The position numbers were made by a program, and so were the translations under genes. DNA of 64,000 nucleotides from RDYJ01 sp034931405. GTDB taxonomy: Bacteria; Cyanobacteriota; Cyanobacteriia; Cyanobacteriales; Nostocaceae. This document shows, in pieces, positions 53,953 through 62,758 of the stretch (the first letter of the stretch is position 1; the number at the start of each line of letters is the position of its first letter). The stretch lies in assembly GCF_034931405.1 (NCBI RefSeq), contig NZ_JAYGHA010000009.1, positions 1-64,000 on the forward strand. The letters run 5' to 3'. A model generated the notes under the pieces. The model did no database searches. It saw only the letters and a program-made list of their open reading frames with translations, and was not told the origin of the DNA.

Positions 53953-53978
53953 GAAGGACAAGATTTGCCTTGTCCTTC
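53953..53978. other. Hairpin between the two leader-peptide genes
   Basis: Ten-base arms GAAGGACAAG and CTTGTCCTTC around a six-base loop, without a T-run on the minus strand. This may be an attenuator or processing site that lets the first gene be expressed more than the following ones. Confidence 0.6.
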
Positions 53979-54094
53979 AAACACTGTATTAAGTCTGTAA
54001 ATTCACTAGTTTTATTACTAAAGATATTCAGGGTTAATCTCATTTATCTTTATTGCAATAAAACCAGGTCATTAAGCTGAATTAGACTTTACAC

Positions 54095-54337
54095 TTATGC
54101 AAACAATCTGGAACGAACTAATGATTTAATGCGTTCTGAACTATTATTGCTAAATCCAGACCCATACCGATTTGCATATCCATAGCTTTCACGCTCTCTC
54201 TTTGATTCGTACTTAGCTAAATCATCAAAGTGGTAACTATCATCATAACCATCATAACCATCATAACCATCATCATAACCACCAGCGATGATTTCTTGTT
54301 GTTCAACGGATACGGTTGCAAATAATTGAGTAGACAT
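54095..54337 (-). CDS. Double-glycine leader peptide, CTB-type bacteriocin candidate 2
   Basis: An 80-residue precursor. Its 20-residue leader reads MSTQLFATVSVEQQEIIAGG, a typical cyanobacterial CTB-type leader with double glycine. The mature peptide begins YDDGYDGYDGYDDSY, an unusual acidic Tyr-Asp-Gly repeat, and continues with a basic region of Arg and Lys to the end (SLVRSRLFA), so it has an acidic head and a basic tail. It is the first gene of the export cluster. An AAGGAGAT ribosome site precedes the ATG. Confidence 0.78.
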   Translation of the reverse strand: MSTQLFATVSVEQQEIIAGGYDDGYDGYDGYDDSYHFDDLAKYESKRERESYGYANRYGSGFSNNSSERIKSLVRSRLFA

Positions 54338-54932
54338 GATATAAATCTCCTTGATCTTGATTTGAGTTATGGCTTAGAGTTGATTTGTTTTTGTGTTCCT
54401 CAACCCCTCGCTTGTTAATAGAATATCGAGAAGTAACCCGGGAAGTCATGCTCAATTTCTGCAAACTTAATTTCCCATTTTAGAAGTCACTATTTCCGAA
54501 AAATACACACGCTAATTACAATTAATTGTGCAATAATCATCAATATAAAAATTCAATATTTAGGACTCTCTGTGATGGTGGTTCTAGATTGAATCCCACA
54601 AATACAAAGAGCTAATACCAAAACGNNNNNNNNNNNNNNNNNNNNNNNNNNNNNNNNNNNNNNNNNNNNNNNNNNNNNNNNNNNNNNNNNNNNNNNNNNN
54701 NNNNGATTTTTTCAAAATTCAAATATGAGTCCTATAGTTCATACCCAGATCCCCGACTTCACCAGATCAATTTATCATTTATGGACACAATAAACAAAAG
54801 AAGTCGGGGATCTTATCGCCTCACCTGAATTCTTACGAAAAAACTAATTTTATAAAAATATATTAAGCAAATTTAAAAAACATTAAGGATTATAATTTAA
54901 CAACTTATTTCGTTAACAAGTTGCTAAATTGA
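54338..54932. other. Gene-free stretch with a 79-base assembly gap and repeat
   Basis: No gene is seen. It holds the presumed promoter of the peptide cluster near 54340-54600, an N run at 54626-54704, and a palindromic repeat at 54747-54820. The gap beside the repeat suggests that the repeat hampered assembly. Confidence 0.75.
54747..54820. repeat. Palindromic repeat (GATCCCCGACTTC family), copy 4
   Basis: AGATCCCCGACTTC and GAAGTCGGGGATCT with an AT-rich loop. The reverse complement is nearly identical to 6482-6560, including the loop and the adjoining GGCGATAA, so these two are copies of the same mobile-looking unit in opposite orientation. Confidence 0.9.
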
Positions 54933-55373
54933 TCATGATAGGTTACGCATTAAGTTATAGCTTCGCTCACCACAGGCATCACGAATTTCTGTCAATTGTT
55001 CTTGACTATTAACTGGGCATCTTGGCTGTGGTAGTTCATTGTTAGGCCAAGTGGACAAATAATAACAAGGACAAAGTGTGGATGGCATTCCCATAGTCTT
55101 GATGGGTACTGGCATAGCGCAGCGTCCACAAGGTAGGATTTCCCAATTGGGGGTTAACAGTTCAGCTATAGTTTCTTGAGTGCCTTCTAAATAGCAGTCA
55201 CGAGTTTCTAAGGAAAGAATTGTTTCCCAAGACTCTTCAAACTCTGGGCTATAGCGATCGCCCTTTATCACTGGGTTCGGAGAGAAGCTTTGATGACTAT
55301 GACCTACTATCACTTTCTTCCCTAATTGAAACCAGTGAGAAAGATATTTTTTTACTTCTTGTTTGTTTGCCAT
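54933..55373 (-). CDS. Hypothetical cysteine-containing protein
   Basis: A 146-residue soluble protein. It has cysteine pairs that could bind a metal: CGRC near residue 83, and CPC near residue 102. The N-terminus MANKQEVKKYLSHWFQLG and the segment CYYLSTWPNNELPQPRCP look conserved in style, but I do not recognise the family. It lies 74 bases downstream of cobU on the same strand. Confidence 0.65.
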   Translation of the reverse strand: MANKQEVKKYLSHWFQLGKKVIVGHSHQSFSPNPVIKGDRYSPEFEESWETILSLETRDCYLEGTQETIAELLTPNWEILPCGRCAMPVPIKTMGMPSTLCPCYYLSTWPNNELPQPRCPVNSQEQLTEIRDACGERSYNLMRNLS

Positions 55374-55447
55374 AACCTAATTTTAGTTGATAATTTTGAA
55401 ATTTTATCTGCTGAATCTTTAATTTTCACTTAAATCCTTAACTTAAG

Positions 55448-56014
55448 TTAACTTAATTTATTAGATTCAGACTTCGTTGCTGTTAAGGGAAAACCGAGAA
55501 CACTGAGATTAAGGACATGACCGCCAGTAACTAAGTAAACAGTCTCACAAATTGCACCTAACTGACGGACTACAGCACCCAAGCGATCGCGAAACTTGCG
55601 ACCAATGGGATAAGCTGGAACTACACCCCAACCTGTTTCTTCGGCAACAAATAACAAATCAGCCTCGCTTAAAGATACTACTGTTAACAATTGTGCCAAA
55701 GTTTTTTCCCAGTTTAAATCATCTTGTTCCAAAAAATTAGCGACCCAAGTTCCTAGAGAATCAATCAAAATACAGGTATCAGCCTTGGTATTACTGAGAG
55801 TAGCAGCAAGTTCCACTGGTGCATAGAGAGTTACCCAATCTTGAGGACGGCGTTCTTTGTGTTTTTGAATACGTTTTTGCCACTCTTGATCATGGGGATC
55901 TTCAGTAGCTGTGGCTATATAAACAACTGGTTTATCGGACTGGATTGCCAAATTTTCCGCCCATTCACTTTTCCCTGAGCGTGCTGGACCTGTTACTAAA
56001 ATAACTCTACTCAT
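55448..56014 (-). CDS. cobU: Adenosylcobinamide kinase / cobinamide-phosphate guanylyltransferase
   Basis: CobU phosphorylates adenosylcobinamide and transfers GMP to it in late cobalamin assembly. The 188-residue protein has the P-loop ILVTGPARSGKSEWAE at the start, an ERRP segment, ILIDSLGTWVANFL, and the typical VAEETGWGVVPAYPIGR. Full length, with the start at 56014. It is divergent from the gene at 56192. No cobalamin riboswitch is seen upstream. Confidence 0.94.
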   Translation of the reverse strand: MSRVILVTGPARSGKSEWAENLAIQSDKPVVYIATATEDPHDQEWQKRIQKHKERRPQDWVTLYAPVELAATLSNTKADTCILIDSLGTWVANFLEQDDLNWEKTLAQLLTVVSLSEADLLFVAEETGWGVVPAYPIGRKFRDRLGAVVRQLGAICETVYLVTGGHVLNLSVLGFPLTATKSESNKLS

Positions 56015-56191
56015 AATTATACTGCCATATTTGTGTTCACAACTGTCCAGATTTTCAGTTAAGATTCTTATAAATTACTATTATTTCTTATACAATAAAG
56101 GGAAGTTTTTCCATAAATTTGCTTTTTTAACAAACTCCCAATTAGAAATTATTCAATACCACTAACTATTACAAGCTTCAGGATCTATATT

Positions 56192-57013
56192 ATGAAACCA
56201 GGTTTAAAACGCATTGAAGCTACGTTACATGATTTAGGGATACGTAGCACCGAATTACCATCAGAAGCAGTTGATGCAACCAAACGCCCATTTTCTTTTA
56301 GAATTAGCGTTGGAGCTAACAAAACCAAAGAAAGTAGAGAAACTTCAGCAGATGAAGGTATCAATACAGTTGATATTGATATTGATATAGATACAAATAC
56401 AGGTATCTACTCTGACTCACAACAGCATTTATTTCCTAAAAATAATTCCGTACAAACTTTCCCTACCCAAGACACTGGAGGCCACACACCCAGCCTACCT
56501 AAGTTTAAAACACCGAGCTTTAGTAATCATCGTCATGGTGCAAATCCAGCCTTTGCCATGAATCTCTTACAAGACATTCAGGAGACTGTCGCCAATTGGC
56601 AAACAGAGTTACAAACAATTCTCCAGCAAATCCAAGATATTTACTTAGAAGGTCCGGTGATTAATGGCTGGTTAGAATCCAATCCCCAAGAACCAGAACC
56701 AGGGGGAACTGCTACACTACGTCATGCAGAAGTTGAGAGGCTGATGGATTATGTCCAAGAAATTTGCGACTCTGGAGATAAAGCATCCTATCCATCTTCA
56801 TCCCGTACTGGCTACCGTCTTTGTGGAATTGATGCAGCGGGTAAAGTCTGGTCGCGTCAATGTTCAGTAGATCAAGTTCCTAATGTCAGCATGGCGATCG
56901 CTCGTTACCAAAAATTACGTCAACTGTTTGGACGCAAACAATACATAGAAACACGTTTGAGTCAATTAGCGGAAACTCTTGTCGCTTTACACAGTCATAT
57001 TCAGCAGACGTAA
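56192..57013 (+). CDS. Hypothetical protein with disordered N-terminal half
   Basis: A 273-residue protein that I do not recognise. The first 125 residues look disordered and include an Asp-Ile repeat (DIDIDIDTN). The second half is helical, with a coiled-coil-like stretch (about 125-150) and a region containing SRTGYRLCGIDAAGKVW. A final helix carries many Gln and Leu residues. It precedes the glycosyltransferase genes by 159 bases on the same strand, with no clear link. Confidence 0.65.
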   Translation: MKPGLKRIEATLHDLGIRSTELPSEAVDATKRPFSFRISVGANKTKESRETSADEGINTVDIDIDIDTNTGIYSDSQQHLFPKNNSVQTFPTQDTGGHTPSLPKFKTPSFSNHRHGANPAFAMNLLQDIQETVANWQTELQTILQQIQDIYLEGPVINGWLESNPQEPEPGGTATLRHAEVERLMDYVQEICDSGDKASYPSSSRTGYRLCGIDAAGKVWSRQCSVDQVPNVSMAIARYQKLRQLFGRKQYIETRLSQLAETLVALHSHIQQT

Positions 57014-57172
57014 CCTCTTGATTATGAAACTATTAAAAACAGCCATAAAATTTACAACAGTGAAAATATGGTTGGTAAATTGGGTAAATATTGGGGTAGA
57101 TTAACAGAAAAAGAGCAGATGAATTGAGTATTTTCCGATAAAACTCGAATTTGCCAATACCAAAGCCAGACT

Positions 57173-58117
57173 ATGCCAAATATCCAAATCTCTGCCATCA
57201 TTTGTACTCACAATCGAGATACCTATTTAGGTGCAGCAATTGACAGCCTATTGATCCAGGAGTTGAGTGCTAACTTTGAAATCGTGGTAGTGGATAATGG
57301 ATCAAGCGATCGCACTCGTGAAGTCGTAGAACAAAGATCCCACCATCCCCACCTCCGCTATATTTTTGAACCCACCATTGGCTTATCTGTAGCTCGCAAT
57401 ACAGGCGCTAAAACTGCTAGTGCTGACATTCTTGCTTATTTAGATGATGATGCAGTAGCTAGTACCCAATGGTTACAAGTTTTATATTCTGCATATCAAA
57501 ACAATCCCAAATTAGCGATCGCCGGTGGTAAAGTTACCCTCATCTGGCCACCAAAAATCCAACCACCAAAGTGGTTATCTCCCGGACTAGCTGCTAACTT
57601 AGGAGCTTACGACTTAGGAAACAACAACCTTTACATTGAACAACCAGGTTCTACCCCCAGAGGCTTAAATTACTCCATCCGTCGTAGTTTTCTAGAAGAA
57701 ATAGGAGGCTTTGATCCGCAACTGGGAAGAGTCGGCAAAAATCTCTTATCCAACGAAGAACTGCAAATGACCGAATTTGCCCTCCAGCGTGGTTGGCAAG
57801 TCGCTTATCTGCCAGCAGCCTTAGTTGCTCACAATGTCGCCCCAGAACGGCTAAAACCCTCCTGGTTTTTAAACCGGGGTTGGTGGCAAGGTATTAGTGA
57901 ATGTTATCGAGAACAACTAGCAGGTACAGCCGATATCGGACAACTACAACGAGGTAGCGAAAAGTTTTTACGTGGCTTATATAAATCATTACAATATATT
58001 ACTGATCCAGCCGAAAGATTTGATAAACTAGTTTATGCTTATGGTCAGATTGGTTACTTAAATGCTGCCATTCATGGACTGATATCTAAAGCAAACAAAG
58101 AGCAAACAAAAAAATAA
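57173..58117 (+). CDS. GT2-family glycosyltransferase
   Basis: A 314-residue GT-A fold enzyme. The nucleotide-sugar binding part starts ISAIICTHNRDTYLG, then VVDNGSSDRT and LAYLDDDAV with the DxD-like metal site. A later NEELQMTEFALQRGW matches the ED-like acceptor region. It probably transfers a sugar in exopolysaccharide synthesis. It shares an operon with the next GT2 gene (13-base gap) and a WcaF-like gene. Confidence 0.88.
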   Translation: MPNIQISAIICTHNRDTYLGAAIDSLLIQELSANFEIVVVDNGSSDRTREVVEQRSHHPHLRYIFEPTIGLSVARNTGAKTASADILAYLDDDAVASTQWLQVLYSAYQNNPKLAIAGGKVTLIWPPKIQPPKWLSPGLAANLGAYDLGNNNLYIEQPGSTPRGLNYSIRRSFLEEIGGFDPQLGRVGKNLLSNEELQMTEFALQRGWQVAYLPAALVAHNVAPERLKPSWFLNRGWWQGISECYREQLAGTADIGQLQRGSEKFLRGLYKSLQYITDPAERFDKLVYAYGQIGYLNAAIHGLISKANKEQTKK

Positions 58118-58130
58118 ATTAACAATTATT

Positions 58131-59072
58131 ATGTCATCTAAAATACCAGTTTCTGTACTCATTCCCGCTAAAAATGAAGAAGCAAACTTACCAGCTTGTC
58201 TCACAAGTTTACAAGTAGCTGATGAAATTTTTGTGGTCGATTCCCAAAGTAGCGATAAAAGCATCGAAATAGCCGAAAGTTATGGTGCTAAAGTCGTACA
58301 ATTTAAATTTAATGGCAGTTGGCCAAAAAAGAAAAATTGGTCATTAGAAAACTTACCTTTTCGCAATGAATGGGTATTGATAGTTGATTGTGATGAACGC
58401 ATCACACCAGAATCTTGGGCAGAAATTGCTGAATTAATCCAAACCGATGAATGTAATGGTTATTATATCAATCGCCGTGTATTTTTCTTAGGAAAATGGA
58501 TTCGTCATGGTGGTAAATATCCTGATTGGAATTTGCGATTATTTAAACATCAAAAAGGCCGCTACGAAAACCTAAACACTGAAGATATCCCAAACACAGG
58601 CGATAACGAAGTTCACGAACACGTGATTTTACAGGGAAAAGTGGGGTATCTCAAACATGATATGCTCCACGAAGACTTCCGAGATTTATATCACTGGTTA
58701 GAAAGACATAACCGTTATTCTAATTGGGAAGCCCGTGTTTATTTTAATTTGCTCTCAGGCAAAGATAACAGTAATACTATTGGCGCAAATCTATTTGGTG
58801 ATGCAGTACAAAGGAAACGTTTCTTAAAAACCGTCTGGGTACGTTTGCCATTTAAACCATTATTAAGGTTTATTTTATTTTACATTATTCAGCGTGGTTT
58901 TTTAGATGGCAAAGCCGGATATATCTATGGACGCTTATTAAGTCAATATGAATATCAAATTGGAGTCAAACTTTACGAATTACGGACTTTAGGCGGAAAA
59001 TTAAACATTGCTAAAACCTCTAAATCTAATTCCCAACCCGTAAATAAAGAAGTTGAAAAAACAGCAATTTAA
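58131..59072 (+). CDS. GT2-family glycosyltransferase (WaaE/KdtX-like)
   Basis: A 313-residue enzyme starting ISVLIPAKNEEANLP-like (PVSVLIPAKNEEANL) with DEIFVVDSQSSD and VLIVDCDERITPE, the DxD-type metal site. The tail (RFILFYIIQRGFLDGKAGY) is typical of WaaE-like transferases that modify surface glycans. The start is 13 bases after the previous GT2 stop. It acts at the cytoplasmic face of the membrane by inference. Confidence 0.9.
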   Translation: MSSKIPVSVLIPAKNEEANLPACLTSLQVADEIFVVDSQSSDKSIEIAESYGAKVVQFKFNGSWPKKKNWSLENLPFRNEWVLIVDCDERITPESWAEIAELIQTDECNGYYINRRVFFLGKWIRHGGKYPDWNLRLFKHQKGRYENLNTEDIPNTGDNEVHEHVILQGKVGYLKHDMLHEDFRDLYHWLERHNRYSNWEARVYFNLLSGKDNSNTIGANLFGDAVQRKRFLKTVWVRLPFKPLLRFILFYIIQRGFLDGKAGYIYGRLLSQYEYQIGVKLYELRTLGGKLNIAKTSKSNSQPVNKEVEKTAI

Positions 59073-59161
59073 GTCATTAGTCATTAGTGATTAGTTATTA
59101 GTTATTAGTCATTAGGAAAAGGCAAAAGGCAAAAGGCAGGAGTTGATGAATTTTACCCAAT

Positions 59162-59245
59162 CCCCAATCCCCAATCCCTAATCCCCAATCCCCAATCCCC
59201 AATCCCCAGTCCCCAATCCCCAATCCCCAATCCCCAATCCCCAAT
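59162..59245. repeat. STRR-type heptamer repeat, CCCCAAT x12, running into a start codon
   Basis: Twelve units, ten CCCCAAT with one CCCTAAT and one CCCCAGT variant. The AT of the last unit is shared with the ATG (59244-59246) of the next gene, so the array forms the whole proximal leader of that gene. Confidence 0.95.
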
Positions 59246-59804
59246 GAACAATGAAAAACCTTATGTAGACTTACGTAAATATGACCAATCTGGGTTTGAT
59301 CGGGGTCGTCCAGGTTGGTATGTTTTGTTATGGTGGTTAGTACAAGCGATGGCATTTCCACTTACTCTCCACCCCCTGAATAATCTCCGCTGCGCCCTCC
59401 TCCGGCTATTTGGGGCTAAAATTGGTAAAAGTGTAGTAATTCGTCCCACAACCCGTTTTACCTACCCTTGGAAAGTTACCATCGGTGATTATAGTTGGAT
59501 TGGTGATGATGTAGTTTTTTACAGTATTGATCAGATTCACATTGGTGAACATTGCGTAGTTTCCCAAAAAAGTTATCTCTGTACAGGTAGTCATGATATT
59601 CATGATCCAGCTTTTAGCTTAAAAACCGCAAGTATTACCATTAGTAACGGTGCATGGGTAGCAACAGACTGTTTTATTGCACCAGGAGTAAAAATTGGCG
59701 CAAATGCCGTTATAGGTGCGCGTAGCAGTGTATTTGCTGATATGCCAGCAGGTCAAGTGTGTTGGGGAAGTCCTTGTCGTCCACAGCATCCAAGAATTAA
59801 ATAA
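59244..59804 (+). CDS. WcaF-like hexapeptide acetyltransferase
   Basis: A 186-residue left-handed beta-helix enzyme of the colanic-acid acetyltransferase (WcaF) type. It has the N-terminal DLRKYDQSGFDRGRPGW, then repeated hexads such as IGKSVVIRP, VTIGDYSWIGDD and IGEHCVVS, with the likely catalytic His in CTGSHDIHDP. It would acetylate a polysaccharide sugar and fits the two GT2 genes before it. A normal ribosome site is not evident because the STRR abuts the start. Confidence 0.9.
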   Translation: MNNEKPYVDLRKYDQSGFDRGRPGWYVLLWWLVQAMAFPLTLHPLNNLRCALLRLFGAKIGKSVVIRPTTRFTYPWKVTIGDYSWIGDDVVFYSIDQIHIGEHCVVSQKSYLCTGSHDIHDPAFSLKTASITISNGAWVATDCFIAPGVKIGANAVIGARSSVFADMPAGQVCWGSPCRPQHPRIK

Positions 59805-59805
59805 T

Positions 59806-59857
59806 AGATCCCCGACTTCTTATAGATCCCCGACTTCTCAAAGAAGTCGGGGATCTG
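59806..59857. repeat. Palindromic repeat (GATCCCCGACTTC family), copy 5
   Basis: AGATCCCCGACTTCT occurs twice in tandem and then GAAGTCGGGGATCT in inverse orientation. It follows the WcaF-like gene directly and lies before the convergent DUF2330 gene, a likely terminator. Confidence 0.85.
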
Positions 59858-59898
59858 GTTATAATTGATTGGTTATGGTTATGATTATTTTGAATTAT

Positions 59899-61278
59899 TT
59901 AAAATCCAAAAAACATCAAGATATTTTCCCACCAAGAACTTGTGAAATTACCAACATTAAGCTGCATTTTTTGGCGAATATCTTGAATTTTCCAGTTTGT
60001 TAATTGCGCTAAAGTTTGCGCTTCTTGTTCAAAACGTCGAGATAATGACCTTCTATATTCTCTACCAGCAGAACATTGTAAATTGCCTGTAAAGGGATGT
60101 TGTAAAACATAACGTCCTTGAAAAGATTCACGGTTAGAAGTGGTTTGAAACATCAAATCTTCAGGGAATTTATTGCGAGTGTAGCGGACGTGCAAACGAC
60201 TAATGAAAACATTACTTGTGGAGAAAGAACGACCACGACCAAACCCAGGTGATACTATAGCATCACTAGAATTATTATCTAACCAAAATACACCAGCTTG
60301 TTTGAGTTCTTCGGGGTTGAGAGGTTCAGCAGAACAAGGATCACAATTACCCATATCCCAAGCATATTCCAGAAAAGCAACTTTTTTATCTTCTTTGGTG
60401 TAAGAATTCTGGAACATGGATTTATAAAAGTCGCCAAATTCGTTTTTGACAAACACAGGAATATTCACATTAGAGGGAACTTTTACCGTGCGGTAGTTAG
60501 TAACTTCAGCTTGTCCTTGAGGTGAGAGAATATAAACAATTAAATCTTGTTCATTCTTAGAGTTAATCATCCCCAAACGAATGGGTAACATAAACTTGGG
60601 TGACTCGTAGGAGATTTGTAAAGGTCTGAGAAATTGATAACCAGATTCCTTAAATTTATCTAAATTAACCTTAGCAACAAAAAACTTCATTGAGGAACGA
60701 ACGTAAGGTTTTAATAATTGATTTGCTCCTCTAGGCATTTTATAACCATTGCGTCTCAGCCAAGTTTCTAAACCATTAGATTCTTTAGCACTGAGGATCA
60801 AAATATCATATTCACCGACATTAAACCGTGCCTCAACAGTAACACCTAAACTGTTATCTTGCATTGTTTTTTCTTCAGCACGTCCACCTCTTGTAGCTGC
60901 CGTTGGTGCTAATAGTGACTGTGGTCTGATCTGTGGAGAACAAGGATCTTCATCAAAATATTCTACCAATCTGGGGGCGCTAAAAGCGTCCAATCTTTCA
61001 ATAATATTAGGTTGGGCAACGCGCACTTGTTCTTCTTTTATTACTGTGGGTACAGGTACGACCATGGCAAAATCTTTAACTTCACCTTGAAAGTCGTTGG
61101 CCATTGTTAATACTGTTTTATTCCCATCCCTAGCAATCACCACTTGAGAAGCTTGGTTATACAATTTAGTATCAGCTTTAGCAACATAAAAACCACAAAA
61201 AGCTAAGGCATTAGGGGCAAAAGATAGAACCGTAAAAAGTGCTATTAGTAAGGGAATGAATAGGCGAAAATTTTTCAT
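59899..61278 (-). CDS. DUF2330-domain exported protein
   Basis: A 459-residue protein with a signal peptide (about 1-26, ending ALA) followed by FCGFYVAKADTKL, the typical start of the DUF2330 family. The segments VVPVPTVI and GYKMPRGAN belong to the same family pattern. A cysteine pair CDPCS lies near residue 318. The function is unknown. It is translated behind an RnfD-like membrane protein (39-base gap), an association that may show that the exported domain works with that protein. Confidence 0.85.
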   Translation of the reverse strand: MKNFRLFIPLLIALFTVLSFAPNALAFCGFYVAKADTKLYNQASQVVIARDGNKTVLTMANDFQGEVKDFAMVVPVPTVIKEEQVRVAQPNIIERLDAFSAPRLVEYFDEDPCSPQIRPQSLLAPTAATRGGRAEEKTMQDNSLGVTVEARFNVGEYDILILSAKESNGLETWLRRNGYKMPRGANQLLKPYVRSSMKFFVAKVNLDKFKESGYQFLRPLQISYESPKFMLPIRLGMINSKNEQDLIVYILSPQGQAEVTNYRTVKVPSNVNIPVFVKNEFGDFYKSMFQNSYTKEDKKVAFLEYAWDMGNCDPCSAEPLNPEELKQAGVFWLDNNSSDAIVSPGFGRGRSFSTSNVFISRLHVRYTRNKFPEDLMFQTTSNRESFQGRYVLQHPFTGNLQCSAGREYRRSLSRRFEQEAQTLAQLTNWKIQDIRQKMQLNVGNFTSSWWENILMFFGF

Positions 61279-61317
61279 TGTTTTGGTAATTAGTGATTAA
61301 AATCTGAAATTTTTTAA

Positions 61318-62112
61318 TTAAGGATTTTTTTCTTGTAACCAAGAAAATCTAGGAGCAAACCAAAGGGTATCTATGAGAATAGTTAAAGGTGCAAGGGCAA
61401 ATAAAGCCCAAAAAACTGCGGTAGAAAGGTAGAAATAATTCCGCAAAATAAAGGTGATGATGGCAATAGAAACTGCCCAAATTATTCGACCGATGGGGGC
61501 GTTAGGAATAGACCGGGGATCTGTCACCATAAACAGCGCAAATAATAACAAAGAACCACTCATCAACCGATGTAAATAAACATCCCAAGTCCAACCTAGC
61601 CAAATATTACGCACAGCTTCTAGTAGGGAATATGCACCTAAAAAAGCGGCGGTGGTATCCCAACGACCAACCCGGTTTAAAATCATACCCCCAGTACCGA
61701 CAAATAACAGACAATACCACCATTCTTCACCCCATTGTCCAGGGGAAACCCAAGCGTCAGGGGTTAATGCTAAGGCAGAAATAATGCCAAAATTGGCAGG
61801 GTTAAAAAAATGTTTATCACCAGTTTGGAAGACAAATTTGCTACCTATCGCCGTTGTAGCAGCTAACACCATTGTTGTCCAATGGTCAGCCCGTAGTAGT
61901 AAACTGAGTCCTAGAGCAGTGATTAAAGGACTACGAAGGTTGATGTTTGCTTCTTTGGTGGTGACTGATGAAAATATAGATTGTGTGACTAGACAAGTGG
62001 CGATCGCAATTAAAATTAACTCAGGCCGCAGTGTCCAGTCCCTAGTCCCAATTCCCAAGATTAGGAACAGACTCAGAAATAGAATTTGATAGTCTCGAAT
62101 ATCTTTAAACAT
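61318..62112 (-). CDS. NqrB/RnfD-like membrane protein
   Basis: A 264-residue polytopic protein with about eight membrane segments. It shows features of the NqrB/RnfD family of flavin-carrying redox subunits: LITALGLSLLLRADHW, KHFFNPANFGI and MVTDPRSIPNAPIGR. The rest of an Rnf or Nqr complex is absent here, so it may act outside that complex. It lies directly upstream of the DUF2330 gene on the same strand. Confidence 0.8.
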   Translation of the reverse strand: MFKDIRDYQILFLSLFLILGIGTRDWTLRPELILIAIATCLVTQSIFSSVTTKEANINLRSPLITALGLSLLLRADHWTTMVLAATTAIGSKFVFQTGDKHFFNPANFGIISALALTPDAWVSPGQWGEEWWYCLLFVGTGGMILNRVGRWDTTAAFLGAYSLLEAVRNIWLGWTWDVYLHRLMSGSLLLFALFMVTDPRSIPNAPIGRIIWAVSIAIITFILRNYFYLSTAVFWALFALAPLTILIDTLWFAPRFSWLQEKNP

Positions 62113-62328
62113 TACCCCTTCAGGGTTTATCCCTAATTTTTCATTAATCTATACTATAGTAAGGGTAAATAATATTCTTGTTACCAAAATTGTAACAAGT
62201 GCTAATTTTAGTATTTATGCTCTACATATTGTGAACAACCTTAAAGAAATCAAGAAATGGATGATCGCACTAGACATTTGTCTAAATGGGAGAATTTAAT
62301 GTCTCTAAAATATCCAGAATTTTCAATT

Positions 62329-62535
62329 TTAAAGAAACTCTTGTAAAAATTCAAAGGGATTATCTTCCCAGCATGGTTCGGGTACTAACCACACCAGTTT
62401 GCTTTTAATTTCCGCTTCAATTTCCTCACTGTCGTCTCTGTCAAATAGTGAAGTCAAAGCTTCCCAGTCTCGTTGTTTGAGGGTGCTATATGAGGAGATA
62501 TTTACCTGTAGATTATCGGAGTAATGCACAAGCAC
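62329..62535 (-). CDS. Small acidic hypothetical protein
   Basis: A 68-residue acidic protein rich in Glu, Asp and Trp, with an EPCWEDNPFEFLQEFL tail. It stands alone between the RnfD-like gene and lipB. Coding character is fair, but no family is recognised. Confidence 0.45.
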   Translation of the reverse strand: MLVHYSDNLQVNISSYSTLKQRDWEALTSLFDRDDSEEIEAEIKSKLVWLVPEPCWEDNPFEFLQEFL

Positions 62536-62758
62536 GTCTTTTGTTGATTTTTACAATAAGTGGGCAGATTGGATGACAAACAAGTATATCTTAGATTAAA
62601 TACTGTGATTTAAAAGTGACTTAGATCATAATCTTCTTGAAAAATTTACATAATTGCTCCAAAACCAAACTAAATAGTTGAAGACTTCATTAAACCTGCT
62701 TGGAAATTAGTAATTTTTAGTCAATTTTTCTAGGATTTAGATTTTATAATTGTTTTAT

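Noticed and set aside
59098..59361. Minus-strand gene with repeated GDWGLGI over the CCCCAAT array
   Set aside because: A by-product of the tandem repeat that overlaps the well-supported WcaF-like gene.
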